Source: Candidatus Aphodoplasma excrementigallinarum (GTDB lineage: Bacteria; Bacillota; Clostridia; UBA1381; UMGS1253). Taken from it: DNA of 9,354 nucleotides. Positions 1-7,601 of the stretch are shown in pieces; the first letter of the stretch is position 1, and every line of letters starts with the position of its first letter. The stretch covers positions 1 to 9,354 of the forward strand of contig DVOF01000140.1 in NCBI GenBank assembly GCA_018713805.1, read 5' to 3'. Below the pieces are notes generated by a model. It was not told the DNA's origin. It ran no database searches and worked only from the letters and a program-made list of their open reading frames with translations. The translations under genes and the position numbers were made by a program.

Positions 1-14
1 TGGAGGCATCAAGT

Positions 15-722
15 ATGAAGAAAATCGTGTGTAAAAACTATGATGAATTGTCAAAGTGCGGCGCAGATATCGTCACAGCGCAGATCAAGGCAAAGCCAGA
101 CAGCGTGCTGGGCCTTGCAACCGGCTCAACCCCAATTGGCCTGTACAAATATCTGCGCGAAATGCCGCTGGATTTTTCCAACATCTCTGCCTATAATCTG
201 GACGAATACTATCCGATAGAAAAGGCAAACGATCAGAGTTATGCGTATTTCATGAACGATAACCTGTTCCAGTACATAACGGTAAAGAGCAAGGATATCC
301 CGAACGGCGAGGCTCCGGACGCAGAGGCAGAATGCCGCCGCTATGACAAGGCCATCGAGCAGGCAGGCGGGATCGATTTGCAGGTTCTCGGCCTCGGTGT
401 AAACGGGCATATTGGCTTTAACGAGCCGGCCAAGGCACTCAGCGTCGGAACGCATGCCGTAGACCTGACCGAGTCCACAATCGAGGCAAACGCGCGCTTT
501 TTTGCAAACAAGGAGGCTGTGCCGCGCCGTGCGCTGACGCTCGGGTTGGGCGGCATTATGAAAGCAAAGAAGATCCTCGTTCTTGCCAGCGGGAAAAATA
601 AAGCGGATGTGGTGAAAAAAATGTTCTCCGGCGAGGTCACAACAGACGTTCCTGCGTCGCTTTTGCAGCTTCATGGCGACGTGACCGTTATCGTAGATGA
701 AGAAGCAAACGGGGAAGCGTAA
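15..722 (+). CDS. nagB: Glucosamine-6-phosphate deaminase
   Basis: Converts glucosamine-6-phosphate to fructose-6-phosphate plus ammonia, the step that sends amino sugars (N-acetylglucosamine, recycled wall sugars) into glycolysis; a cytoplasmic enzyme. Visible NagB signatures in order: LATGSTP (34-40, phosphate loop), NLDEY (61-65, with the expected catalytic Asp63), GLGVNGHIGFNEP (126-138, with His132 and Glu137 of the active site), the LTLGLGGIM/KKILVLASGKNKA segment (175-197) and TDVPASLLQLH (210-220). At 235 aa it is close to the shorter Bacillus-type enzymes and lacks the longer tail of the E. coli protein. The start is set by GGAGG at 2-6, eight bases before the ATG. The stop is TAA. 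The window begins just upstream, so whether nagA precedes it in an operon cannot be seen. A hairpin terminator follows at 744-783. The family assignment is very secure. Confidence 0.97.
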   Translation: MKKIVCKNYDELSKCGADIVTAQIKAKPDSVLGLATGSTPIGLYKYLREMPLDFSNISAYNLDEYYPIEKANDQSYAYFMNDNLFQYITVKSKDIPNGEAPDAEAECRRYDKAIEQAGGIDLQVLGLGVNGHIGFNEPAKALSVGTHAVDLTESTIEANARFFANKEAVPRRALTLGLGGIMKAKKILVLASGKNKADVVKKMFSGEVTTDVPASLLQLHGDVTVIVDEEANGEA

Positions 723-743
723 CAATCAAATTTTATAAAAAAC

Positions 744-783
744 AAAGTACGGATGCCGCGCAAATGCAGCATCCGTACTTTTT
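744..783. terminator. Bidirectional intrinsic terminator between nagB and the LysM gene
   Basis: A perfect 13-bp stem (744-756 pairing with 769-781) encloses a 12-base loop region that can pair a little further inside. On the + strand it runs into five T (779-783) and ends nagB. On the - strand the stem is followed by TTTGTTTTTT, so it can also end the convergent LysM gene. The placement between two convergent stop codons fits a shared terminator. Confidence 0.9.
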
Positions 784-817
784 CAGTTATAACTCAAATG
801 CAAACGCAGCCGCCCGG

Positions 818-1126
818 TCAATCCAGCGGTATCAGAAGCGTCTGCCCGGCAAGCAGGTCGGCAGATGGCAGGTTGTTGATTGTTTTTATCCGGTAAACCA
901 GCTCCCGTATATCCCCCTGCCCGTCTGTATAATCGCCCGCTATGCTCCAAAGCGTGTCCCCCGGCGCAACGCAAACCACATCCGTTTTATGGCTGATGTC
1001 GGCGCTGGTCTGTCCCGGAAGCACAAACGCAAACACAGCAACACTTATAAGTGCAAACAAAAGGATCAGAAAAACAGTAAACCGGAAACGATTCTTTACA
1101 ACAATTCTTTTCTTTGCCACATTCAT
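818..1126 (-). CDS. Membrane-anchored LysM protein, YneA-like SOS cell-division suppressor (putative)
   Basis: A 102-aa protein with a short basic N-terminus (KKRIVVKNRFR), one hydrophobic membrane segment at about 17-36, a short linker, and a single C-terminal LysM domain (about 50-101: VCVAPGDTLWSIAGDY, then a NNL..ADLLAGQTLLIP end). This is the architecture and size of YneA, the Bacillus SOS protein that delays septation; LysM binds peptidoglycan. The YneA-like role is inferred from architecture plus two LexA-type boxes on its promoter. lexA itself, often beside yneA, is not in the window. Start: an in-frame GTG at 1135 overlaps the GAGGGG ribosome site (1135-1140), so the ATG at 1126, eight bases after it, is preferred. 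Stop TGA. Transcription ends at the shared hairpin 744-783. It could instead be a generic LysM wall protein. Confidence 0.82.
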   Translation of the reverse strand: MNVAKKRIVVKNRFRFTVFLILLFALISVAVFAFVLPGQTSADISHKTDVVCVAPGDTLWSIAGDYTDGQGDIRELVYRIKTINNLPSADLLAGQTLLIPLD

Positions 1127-1152
1127 ATATAACACCCCTCAATTCCCAAAAA

Positions 1153-1164
1153 GAACCTTTGTTC
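1153..1164 (-). promoter_or_regulatory. LexA (DinR/SOS) box 2, at the expected transcription start
   Basis: A second GAAC-N4-GTTC site, the mirror copy of box 1. It covers roughly +1 to +12 of the predicted transcript. Its centre is 28 bp from that of box 1. Two boxes flanking the -10 suggest cooperative repression. Confidence 0.78.
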
Positions 1165-1171
1165 TGTATAG

Positions 1172-1200
1172 ATTATAACAGAACAAAGGTTCTTTGTCAA
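1172..1200 (-). promoter_or_regulatory. Consensus sigma-A promoter of the LysM gene
   Basis: Read on the - strand: TTGACA (1200-1195), exactly 17 bases, then TATAAT (1177-1172). Both hexamers are perfect consensus. The expected start site is near 1165, giving a leader of about 39 bases to the ATG at 1126. The spacer contains a LexA-type box (1181-1192), so a bound repressor would block RNA polymerase. A maximal promoter under tight repression is usual for SOS effector genes. Confidence 0.9.
1181..1192 (-). promoter_or_regulatory. LexA (DinR/SOS) box 1, inside the promoter spacer
   Basis: GAAC-N4-GTTC, the core of the Firmicutes LexA site (CGAAC-N4-GTTCG). It lies wholly between the -35 and -10 hexamers of the LysM promoter. 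The outer bases are A/T rather than C/G. It is one arm of an 18-bp perfect inverted repeat (1150-1167 with 1178-1195). Confidence 0.8.
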
Positions 1201-1209
1201 GTCAAAAAC

Positions 1210-1221
1210 GAAAATTTGTTC
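1210..1221 (-). promoter_or_regulatory. Possible degenerate third LexA box
   Basis: CGAAA-N4-GTTCT on the + strand: one full half-site (GTTC) and one with a single mismatch (GAAA for GAAC). Its centre is 29 bp upstream of box 1, continuing the 28-bp spacing of the two good boxes. It lies just upstream of the -35. It may be a weak auxiliary operator or chance in an AT-rich stretch. Confidence 0.35.
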
Positions 1222-1273
1222 TTTTATTTGTGTGTGGAACAGAAAGGAATATGGTAGGGGGCGCCATGCAGCG

Positions 1274-1302
1274 AAAAACCCCGGAGGCGATACCCCCGGG
1301 GT
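1274..1302 (-). terminator. Intrinsic terminator of the polA-coaE-lytic transglycosylase-GH78 string
   Basis: On the - strand a 10-bp GC-rich stem (ACCCCGGGGG against CCTCCGGGGT, one G-T wobble) with loop TATCG is followed by TTTTT. It begins 15 bases after the TAA of the GH78 gene and lies upstream of the LysM promoter, insulating the SOS gene from read-through. Confidence 0.92.
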
Positions 1303-1316
1303 CTTGTAGATTAAAA

Positions 1317-3584
1317 TTATTTCTTGGTTATAATATAGTCGCCGCTGACAGCCAGGCAGTCCGTCTTTCCATCTGCAAAGCAATACCCCTCCGGCAGGCG
1401 TATTACACCAAAAGCCTCTCCCGGAAGCGAAACCGACAGCACAATCTTGTCGGACTCCCGTTTCCAGCACACCTCCATCCTGCCTTTCGGCGCGTCAAAG
1501 TATGCCTCTGCATGCTCAAGTGCCGCGACAAAGCACGGAGAAATCTCTACTTCATCCGTATTGCATGTGTTCGGATTCGGTTTTAAACCGGCAATATAGC
1601 GGATAAACCATGCGCTGATGTCACCGAAGAAATGATGGTTTTTCGAGTTCTGCTTGCCCTCCGGGCGGAAAAAGTCCTCCCACAGGGCCATTGCGCCGCG
1701 TGCGACCCAGTCGCCGTACGACGGCCACTCCGGTCTCGTAATCATTTTCAGCGCAAGGTCGGCATCCCCTCCCTTTGCCAGCACGTGGAACACATATCGC
1801 GCCCCAATCATGCCGACATCCATGAAGTCGCCGCCATCATGAATGATTTTTACCAGATTTGCATAGGCCTTTGGCATTTCTGCTTCCGTAAAGATGCCAA
1901 ACTCGATCGCCAATGTCTGCGAGGTCTGGCAGTTCCCAATCGCCAGCATGGACTCCGTATCGATCAAATGTGTGCGAATCGACGACAAAAGCTGCGCATG
2001 CATCTTCTCTGCAAATTCCTTCTGCAGCGTGCGCCCCGTCTTGTCAAAAATCATGACAGCCTTGCGGCACATATCGAGCACAATCGCACTGTCCGTAAAC
2101 TCCAGCGGCGAAGAAAGCTCCAGCTCATCCTCCTGCTTCACCGGCTGGAGCCAGTCGCCCAGCCCGATAGCAATCAGGCCGCGTTCGTCCATCCGCGTCG
2201 TGATATAGTTCAAATACCGGAAGATCATGTCCGCATTCTCGAACAGGATTGCGTCGTCTCCCGTATATTTATATACATAGTATGGGACATTCACAATGAC
2301 GCTGTCCCACGCGGGGCCGTTGCCCCACGCAAAACCCCAGCCGGACGTCGGTACGATGCCCGGCAGCGCGCCATCCTCCCGCTGCGCCTTGCGGATATTG
2401 CGCATCCATTCCCGCAGGCTGTTCTCCGCGTGCAGATTTAAGAGCATATGCTCCGCCGACATCGAGGCGTCGCCAGTCCATCCATTCTTCTCCCGGTGCG
2501 GGCAATCCGTCGGGAAATAGTAAAAGTTCGCCAAATCCGACCGGCGGGTAAACAGCTGCAACAGGTTCACCGTTTCGTCTGAGCACGAAAAGCTGCCGCG
2601 TTCCTTCAGGTCAGAATTCATCACCAGATACGTCAAGAGGGATTCCGTCGCCTGCGCCTCGTCAATGCCCTCGACCAAAACATAGCGGAAACCATGGTAG
2701 GTAAAGGGCGGGACGAAGGTCTCCTCCCCTTCCCCTTTACAAATATACACATCCTTCTGTGCGTATTCAAAATAATACTCAAAACCCGGGCGGTCAAATA
2801 TAATCGACGAAATGTCCAGCTCTCCGTCCTTTAGCAACTCGCTGTGCCAGAGTGAAATTTTCTGCCCGGCGTTACCCTTCACAGTCAGGCGGCACACGCC
2901 CGCCAGATTTGCTCCAAAATCATAAATATAACCCCGGCTGCATTTTGTAATACTGACCGGTTTTCTCTCCTCCGTAACAACGATCGGCTCTGCCGGACAC
3001 AAAACCGCCTCGCCGCGCGGCTGCTCTGCGTGCAGCGCGTCCGTCCATCCGGTGTCATCAAAGCCCGGTGCGTTCCAGCCTGGCAGCTCCAAGCGCGCAT
3101 CATAGTGCGTCCCCATCCGGTACTCGTCAAATAAAATCGCACTGTCGTGCGTCCGAAAGCCGTCGTCTGCCTCAAACGATACGGTCTTTCCGCCGCACTC
3201 CGCCTCAAACCGCAGCGCAAACCGCAGCGGCCCAATCCAAACCGCCTTTTCAAAGTCCCAGATCGCGCCGCCGAACGGATTGAAAAACCCGTTCCCAAGC
3301 ACTACGCCGATGACGTTTTCCCCTTCGTTCAGGTAGGGTGCAACATCGTAGCAGTCATAGTAAAGCACGTCGTCCGGGTTGCTGATATACGGCGCGAGCG
3401 GCCCCTTTGTGATATTGGCTCCATTTATGTACAGCTCGTAAAACCCGAGCCCACATATCGTCACTTCCGCCCTTTCCACAGCACCGTTGAGCCGGAAGCT
3501 TTTCCGGAAGCACGGCGCATTGACATGCTCCTCAAAGGTACACACCTTATCCGTCGCGCGGACAAACTTGTTTGAAAACTGCAT
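1317..3584 (-). CDS. Glycoside hydrolase family 78, alpha-L-rhamnosidase-like, cytoplasmic
   Basis: Predicted to cut terminal alpha-L-rhamnose from oligosaccharides or plant glycosides by the inverting GH78 mechanism. Residue numbers count from the ATG at 3599. An N-terminal beta domain (about 25-180, with YELYINGANIT and GPLAPY) precedes a second beta domain (about 215-325, YDFGANLAGVCRL). The (alpha/alpha)6 catalytic domain (about 335-670) holds DCPHREKNGWTGD (365-377), with Asp365, Glu370 (likely general acid) and Asp377, and WE at 640-641, where GH78 has its catalytic base. It ends NHHFFGDISAWFIRYIAG (654-671); a C-terminal beta domain closes the protein. No signal peptide is seen, so it should act on imported sugars. 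Start: the ATG at 3584 follows GGGGGAG by six bases and gives 755 aa; the ATG at 3599 has no ribosome site. It follows the lytic transglycosylase by 23 bases in the same transcript. The substrate is inferred from family only. Confidence 0.9.
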   Translation of the reverse strand: MQFSNKFVRATDKVCTFEEHVNAPCFRKSFRLNGAVERAEVTICGLGFYELYINGANITKGPLAPYISNPDDVLYYDCYDVAPYLNEGENVIGVVLGNGFFNPFGGAIWDFEKAVWIGPLRFALRFEAECGGKTVSFEADDGFRTHDSAILFDEYRMGTHYDARLELPGWNAPGFDDTGWTDALHAEQPRGEAVLCPAEPIVVTEERKPVSITKCSRGYIYDFGANLAGVCRLTVKGNAGQKISLWHSELLKDGELDISSIIFDRPGFEYYFEYAQKDVYICKGEGEETFVPPFTYHGFRYVLVEGIDEAQATESLLTYLVMNSDLKERGSFSCSDETVNLLQLFTRRSDLANFYYFPTDCPHREKNGWTGDASMSAEHMLLNLHAENSLREWMRNIRKAQREDGALPGIVPTSGWGFAWGNGPAWDSVIVNVPYYVYKYTGDDAILFENADMIFRYLNYITTRMDERGLIAIGLGDWLQPVKQEDELELSSPLEFTDSAIVLDMCRKAVMIFDKTGRTLQKEFAEKMHAQLLSSIRTHLIDTESMLAIGNCQTSQTLAIEFGIFTEAEMPKAYANLVKIIHDGGDFMDVGMIGARYVFHVLAKGGDADLALKMITRPEWPSYGDWVARGAMALWEDFFRPEGKQNSKNHHFFGDISAWFIRYIAGLKPNPNTCNTDEVEISPCFVAALEHAEAYFDAPKGRMEVCWKRESDKIVLSVSLPGEAFGVIRLPEGYCFADGKTDCLAVSGDYIITKK

Positions 3585-3607
3585 CGCTTTCTCCCCCATT
3601 TTTCATG

Positions 3608-4189
3608 TTAGCTGCCCAGCCCGTCAAACAGGCTGGGATACAGCTTTTTATATTGTTTCGTGTATTTTTCTGTATTCTGCACATAGTTCTCGGTTTCCGG
3701 GAACGGAATGGCGTCGAGCGTCTCCCCATTGGAGGAATACCGCGAGTCGGAAAGCCATTTATCCACATTGCCGCTCCCTGCGTTATAAGCGCAGAGCGCA
3801 AGCGTCTGGTCCCCATCATAAGAATTAAGCAAATGACGCAAATACCAGCACCCAAGTGAAATATTAACCTCCGGGTCACTGAGCTGGTCGGTGGTAAACC
3901 CCTCCATCCCCATCTTTCCCGCGACCCATTCCGCCGTCGAATCGGTTAGCTGCATCAGCCCTTTTGCGTCCTTATGCGACTGTGCGTCGCATACAAAGTT
4001 ACTCTCTGCCTTGATCAGGCCGAGCACCAAATAAGGATCGAGCTCGTTTTTGCGCGCATGCTCGAGCACGGTATGCTCATATGCGACCGGATACAGCACC
4101 TTCATGATCCGGTCATAGGCCACCGGGGCCAGAAACGCACATAAAACAATAATTGCCAAAAGGATGAGCCAAACCGTTTTACCTTTCAC
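3608..4189 (-). CDS. Membrane-anchored lytic transglycosylase, Slt/GH23-type
   Basis: Cleaves peptidoglycan glycan strands, leaving 1,6-anhydro-muramic ends; it acts outside the membrane. From the preferred GTG start the protein is 193 aa. It has an N-terminal membrane anchor (about 6-25), then the SLT domain: LVLGLIKAESNF with catalytic Glu62, SHKDAKGLMQLTDSTAEWVA, CAYNAGSGNV, and the ETENYVQN...YKKLY tail. This is the short, single-domain form common in Clostridia, far smaller than E. coli Slt70. Start: the GTG at 4189 has GGAGG at 4201-4205. An ATG at 4249 would add 20 residues without a spaced ribosome site and would bury the anchor deeper. The gene overlaps the end of coaE by 11 bases, suggesting translational coupling, and is followed 23 bases later by the GH78 gene. 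Stop TAA. Confidence 0.92.
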   Translation of the reverse strand: MKGKTVWLILLAIIVLCAFLAPVAYDRIMKVLYPVAYEHTVLEHARKNELDPYLVLGLIKAESNFVCDAQSHKDAKGLMQLTDSTAEWVAGKMGMEGFTTDQLSDPEVNISLGCWYLRHLLNSYDGDQTLALCAYNAGSGNVDKWLSDSRYSSNGETLDAIPFPETENYVQNTEKYTKQYKKLYPSLFDGLGS

Positions 4190-4778
4190 TCTGTGTGGTA
4201 CCTCCAATTTCGCTGAGAATATCGTCAAGCAGCGCGTCGAGCGCGACATCTCCGGAATTGTCGATCACAAAGTCCGCATACTGGACATACTTTGCATCCG
4301 GTTCCTGCGAATTAATCCGGTTTTTCGCCGCTTCCTCCGTAATGCCGTCGCGCTCCATGATCCGTTTGATCCGGATGTCCTTCTCCGCAATGACGGCAAT
4401 GACATAATCACACATATCGAGGATACCGCTCTCCTTCAGCACCGCGGCGTCGATAACGGAGATATCGGCCTTGCTCGCCGCAAGCTCCTCCTTCACAATC
4501 GCCGTTATATACTTGTGCGTAATGCGGTTGAGCTTTTTAAGCTCTTCCCTGTCGGTAAATACGATAGAAGCAAGCTTCTTGCGGTCAAGCGTACCATCCG
4601 GCTGCAAAACGCCCTCGCCGAATTCCTCCACAATTTCGCGGAGTGCAGGCTTCCCCTTCTCCACCACTACACGCCCAATTTTATCCGCATCTATGACCTG
4701 AATGCCCTTCTAGCGCATTAAACTTGCAATCGTACTCTTCCCGCTGCCGCTTCCTCCTGTCAAACCAATTACAACCAT
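4179..4778 (-). pseudogene. coaE: Dephospho-CoA kinase, interrupted by an in-frame TAG at codon 23
   Basis: CoaE phosphorylates dephospho-CoA to coenzyme A, the last step of CoA synthesis. The full frame is 199 codons, the normal length. It starts at the ATG at 4778 after GGGAGGGAG and reads MVVIGLTGGSGSGKSTIASL, with the P-loop at 8-16. Codon 23 is TAG (4712-4710), and the frame then continues KGIQVIDADKIGR with the conserved IDAD (29-32). Further family marks follow: LNRITHKYI, VIDAAVL, ERDGITEEAAKNRINSQ and a YADFVIDNSGD end. There is no frameshift and no other visible decay. A restart at a GTG near 4667 would lack the P-loop and IDAD and could not bind ATP. TAG is a real stop here (see polA). 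Either coaE is recently broken, or the TAG is a sequence error or is read through. Position in the cluster: 50 bases after polA, overlapping the lytic transglycosylase gene. Confidence 0.9.
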
Positions 4779-4828
4779 GTTACTCCCTCCCTGGCCAAAT
4801 TTCTTCTATAACAAAATTCTCTATTATG

Positions 4829-7507
4829 CTATTTTGTGTCGTACCAGCTTTTGGCACACTTTTCCTCCGCAACGAGCGCAACGTCGAGCTTTACCACATG
4901 TTCCATTTCCTCGCGCAGAAGATGGCGCACGGTTTCCACTTCGTCGTCGTACGCCTCCACGATCAGTTCGTCATGCACCTGCAATATCAGCTTTGAGCGT
5001 AGGCCCTCCGCTTTTAAGCGGCGATACACGCGCACCATCGCAAGCTTGATGATGTCGGCCGCGCTGCCCTGAATCGGCGTATTGAGCGCCACACGTTCGC
5101 CGAACGCCTTGATATTGTGGTTTGACGCCTTTAATTCCGGGATATAGCGCCGCCGCCCGAATATGGTAGAAACGTAGCCCTTCTCGTACGCCTCGTTTTT
5201 GATTTCGTCCATATAGGCCTTCACGCCCTGATAGTGTGCCAGATAGCCGTCGATGTATTTTCTCGCCTCGTAGACGCCGATTCCCAAATCCTTTGCAAGG
5301 CTGAACTCGCCAATCCCATATACGATGCCAAAGTTGACCGCTTTTGCGCTGGAACGCTGGGCCGGCGTGACCTCCTCAAGCGGAATCCCCAGTACCTGCG
5401 ACGCCGTAACCGCATGGATATCCACGCCGTCGGCAAACGCCTGTATCATGGCCTTATCCTGCGCAATGTGCGCCAGAATCCGCAGCTCGATCTGCGAATA
5501 GTCCGCGTCGACAAGCATACACCCGTCCTTTGCGACAAACATCTTGCGTATCTCCCGCCCAAGCGGATGGCGGACAGGGATATTCTGCATATTCGGCTCA
5601 GTCGAGCTGATACGCCCCGTTACGGTCACCGTCTGGTTAAAGCTTGAGTGAATCCGCCCCGTTTCCGGGTTAATGACCGCGAGCAGCCCGTCGCCATAGG
5701 TCGTTTTTATCTTATTAATCAGGCGGTACTCGATCAGCAAGTCAATGATTTCGTGGCTGCCGGACAGCTTTTCCAATACAGCCGCGTCGGTCGAGTAGCC
5801 CGTTTTTGTCTTTTTAATTGCCTTGAGCCCTAACTTTTCAAACAGCACCTCGCCGAGTTGCTTCGTCGAGTTGATATTGAACTCGCATCCCGCCAGTTCG
5901 TAGATTTTGCCCGTCAGCTCCTCCACGCGCTCGGACAGCGTTTCGTTAAACTCGGCAAGCTTCTCTTTGTCAACCGCAATCCCGGTAATCTGCATATCCG
6001 CCAAAACCTGCACAAGCGGAAGCTCAATGCCGTAATACAGGTCGGTCTGCCCGTTCTTTTGCAGTTCGCGTTCGATATATTCGCGCAAAAGCGCCATGCA
6101 GCGCACTTCCCGTGCGGCAAACTCCGCCGCCGCGCTTTCGTCCATGTCGCAGATACGCGCGCGCGCCTTTCCCTTGCCGAGGAATTCCTCCTCCGTTTGC
6201 AGCGCAATCCCCAAATACTCCTGCGCCAGTGCGCCAATCTCGTACCGTGTGCGGGATGGCTCCAAAATATACGCGCCGATTGCCGTGTCGAACGCCAAAT
6301 TCTCATACGCAATACCAAATTTATGAAGCAGTACAATATCGTCCTTCGCGTCGTGCGCCGTTTTGGGCTTTTCCCTGTCCGCAAACACGGGCGCAAACGC
6401 TTCCAAAATCACATGCTCCGGCAAAAACAGCCCCACCGGGACGTAGCAAACGGTATCGCCATGCAGCACAGCCACCGCGTCGAGCGCGCCGCCGCTCTGG
6501 TAGATTCGGTATACCAATTTGTCTTCCTGCTGCAAGCTGCGCGCAAGCTCCGTAAGGGCATCCGCGTCGCTTATGACAGTAAATTTGATATCCTGTAATT
6601 CGTCCTGCTTTGGCGCAGCCTCTTGCACCGCGTCTTCCAACTCCAGCTTTTTGATAAAGCTGCGGAATGCCAGCTTGTCAAACAATGCGGCCAGCTTTGC
6701 GCGGTCGCACGGCCGCCGCACCGCATCTTCAGGCGTAAAGGCCAACGGTACGTTCTTATCAATTGTCGCAAGCGTTTTGCTCATAAAGGCGGAGTCGCGC
6801 CCTGCCTCCAACTTCTTGAGCACAGCGCCCTTTGCGCCGCAATGCTCCAAATCACCATAGACCGCCTCAATGCTCTTGCACCGCTGAATCAGCGAGAGCG
6901 CCGTCTTCTCCCCAATGCCGGCAACGCCCGGGATATTGTCGGATGTGTCGCCCATTAGCGCCTTCACGTCGATAAACTCTTCCGGCGTAACGCCGTATTT
7001 TTGTTCGACTGCCGCTTTGTCGTAGATGTCCGTCGTCGTCTGCCCCTTGCTCGTCGTTGTGAGGTAGATCTTCGTCGTGTCGCTCGCAAGCTGCAAATCG
7101 TCCCGGTCGCCGGTCACAATAATACACTCGACGCCTTCCTCGCCGCAGAGGCGCGCCACAGTCCCAATGATATCGTCCGCTTCATACCCCTCCTGTTCCA
7201 GGATGGTGATATTCATGGCGGACAAAACTTCCTTCATGATCGGCATCTGCACCGCCAAATCGTCGGGCATGCCCTTCCGGTTCGCCTTATATTCAGTAAA
7301 CATCTCGTGCCGGAAGGTCGGCGCAGCCAAATCAAAGGCAACGCACAGGTAGTCCGGCTGGATTTCGTCCGTATATTTAAATAAAATATTCAAAAACCCG
7401 TAGACCGCATTCGTCGGCGTCCCATCTTTTGTGCTGAGATTACGGACGCCGTAAAACGCGCGGTTGATGATACTGTTTCCATCTATGATAATCAGGCTCT
7501 TGCCCAT
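4829..7507 (-). CDS. polA: DNA polymerase I
   Basis: Replaces RNA primers and fills repair gaps. At 892 aa it has the full three-domain layout. The 5'-3' nuclease (about 1-290) shows LIIIDGNSIINRAFYG, AFDLAAPTFRHE, YEADDIIG, TGDRDDLQL and GDTSDNIPGVAGIGEKTA. The central 3'-5' exonuclease-like domain (about 305-480) appears dead: the first DxE motif is replaced by VYRIYQ (332-337), and the third motif reads FAAREV (463-468) instead of the usual YxxED type. Loss of proofreading is common in Firmicutes PolA. The polymerase domain has motif A DADYSQIELR (667-676), motif B RSSAKAVNFGIVYG (718-731), motif C LQVHDE (842-847) and the canonical C-terminus SWYDTK. Start ATG after AGGGA; the stop is TAG at 4831-4829. 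It lies 94 bases after the DUF6125-type gene, with no strong terminator between, and 50 bases before coaE. Confidence 0.98.
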   Translation of the reverse strand: MGKSLIIIDGNSIINRAFYGVRNLSTKDGTPTNAVYGFLNILFKYTDEIQPDYLCVAFDLAAPTFRHEMFTEYKANRKGMPDDLAVQMPIMKEVLSAMNITILEQEGYEADDIIGTVARLCGEEGVECIIVTGDRDDLQLASDTTKIYLTTTSKGQTTTDIYDKAAVEQKYGVTPEEFIDVKALMGDTSDNIPGVAGIGEKTALSLIQRCKSIEAVYGDLEHCGAKGAVLKKLEAGRDSAFMSKTLATIDKNVPLAFTPEDAVRRPCDRAKLAALFDKLAFRSFIKKLELEDAVQEAAPKQDELQDIKFTVISDADALTELARSLQQEDKLVYRIYQSGGALDAVAVLHGDTVCYVPVGLFLPEHVILEAFAPVFADREKPKTAHDAKDDIVLLHKFGIAYENLAFDTAIGAYILEPSRTRYEIGALAQEYLGIALQTEEEFLGKGKARARICDMDESAAAEFAAREVRCMALLREYIERELQKNGQTDLYYGIELPLVQVLADMQITGIAVDKEKLAEFNETLSERVEELTGKIYELAGCEFNINSTKQLGEVLFEKLGLKAIKKTKTGYSTDAAVLEKLSGSHEIIDLLIEYRLINKIKTTYGDGLLAVINPETGRIHSSFNQTVTVTGRISSTEPNMQNIPVRHPLGREIRKMFVAKDGCMLVDADYSQIELRILAHIAQDKAMIQAFADGVDIHAVTASQVLGIPLEEVTPAQRSSAKAVNFGIVYGIGEFSLAKDLGIGVYEARKYIDGYLAHYQGVKAYMDEIKNEAYEKGYVSTIFGRRRYIPELKASNHNIKAFGERVALNTPIQGSAADIIKLAMVRVYRRLKAEGLRSKLILQVHDELIVEAYDDEVETVRHLLREEMEHVVKLDVALVAEEKCAKSWYDTK

Positions 7508-7601
7508 GGTAAGCTTCCCTTCAATTCAAATTGATAGTTTCCTGCTGCCTGTACCCTTATATAGTTTCAGAAAAGAGGAAAAAATTATTCCAATAAAATT
7601 T

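Noticed and set aside
1124..1135. GTG at 1135 as start of the LysM protein.
   Set aside because: It overlaps the GAGGGG ribosome site; the ATG at 1126 has ideal spacing.
1194..1586. Open frame on the + strand beginning near the LexA boxes.
   Set aside because: It runs through the terminator at 1274-1302 and into the antisense of the GH78 end; no ribosome site or family resemblance.
1632..2441. Long open frame on the + strand opposite the GH78 gene.
   Set aside because: It is antisense to a gene with clear catalytic motifs, has an Arg/His-rich composition without domains, and no ribosome site.
4710..4712. TAG in coaE as evidence of an alternative genetic code with TAG as a sense codon.
   Set aside because: polA ends with TAG exactly after its canonical WYDTK terminus, and all other genes here have ordinary stops; genome-wide recoding is not supported.
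5858..6598. Open frame of 246 codons on the + strand opposite polA.
   Set aside because: Shadow of a high-GC coding strand; no recognisable motif, and polA is unmistakable.
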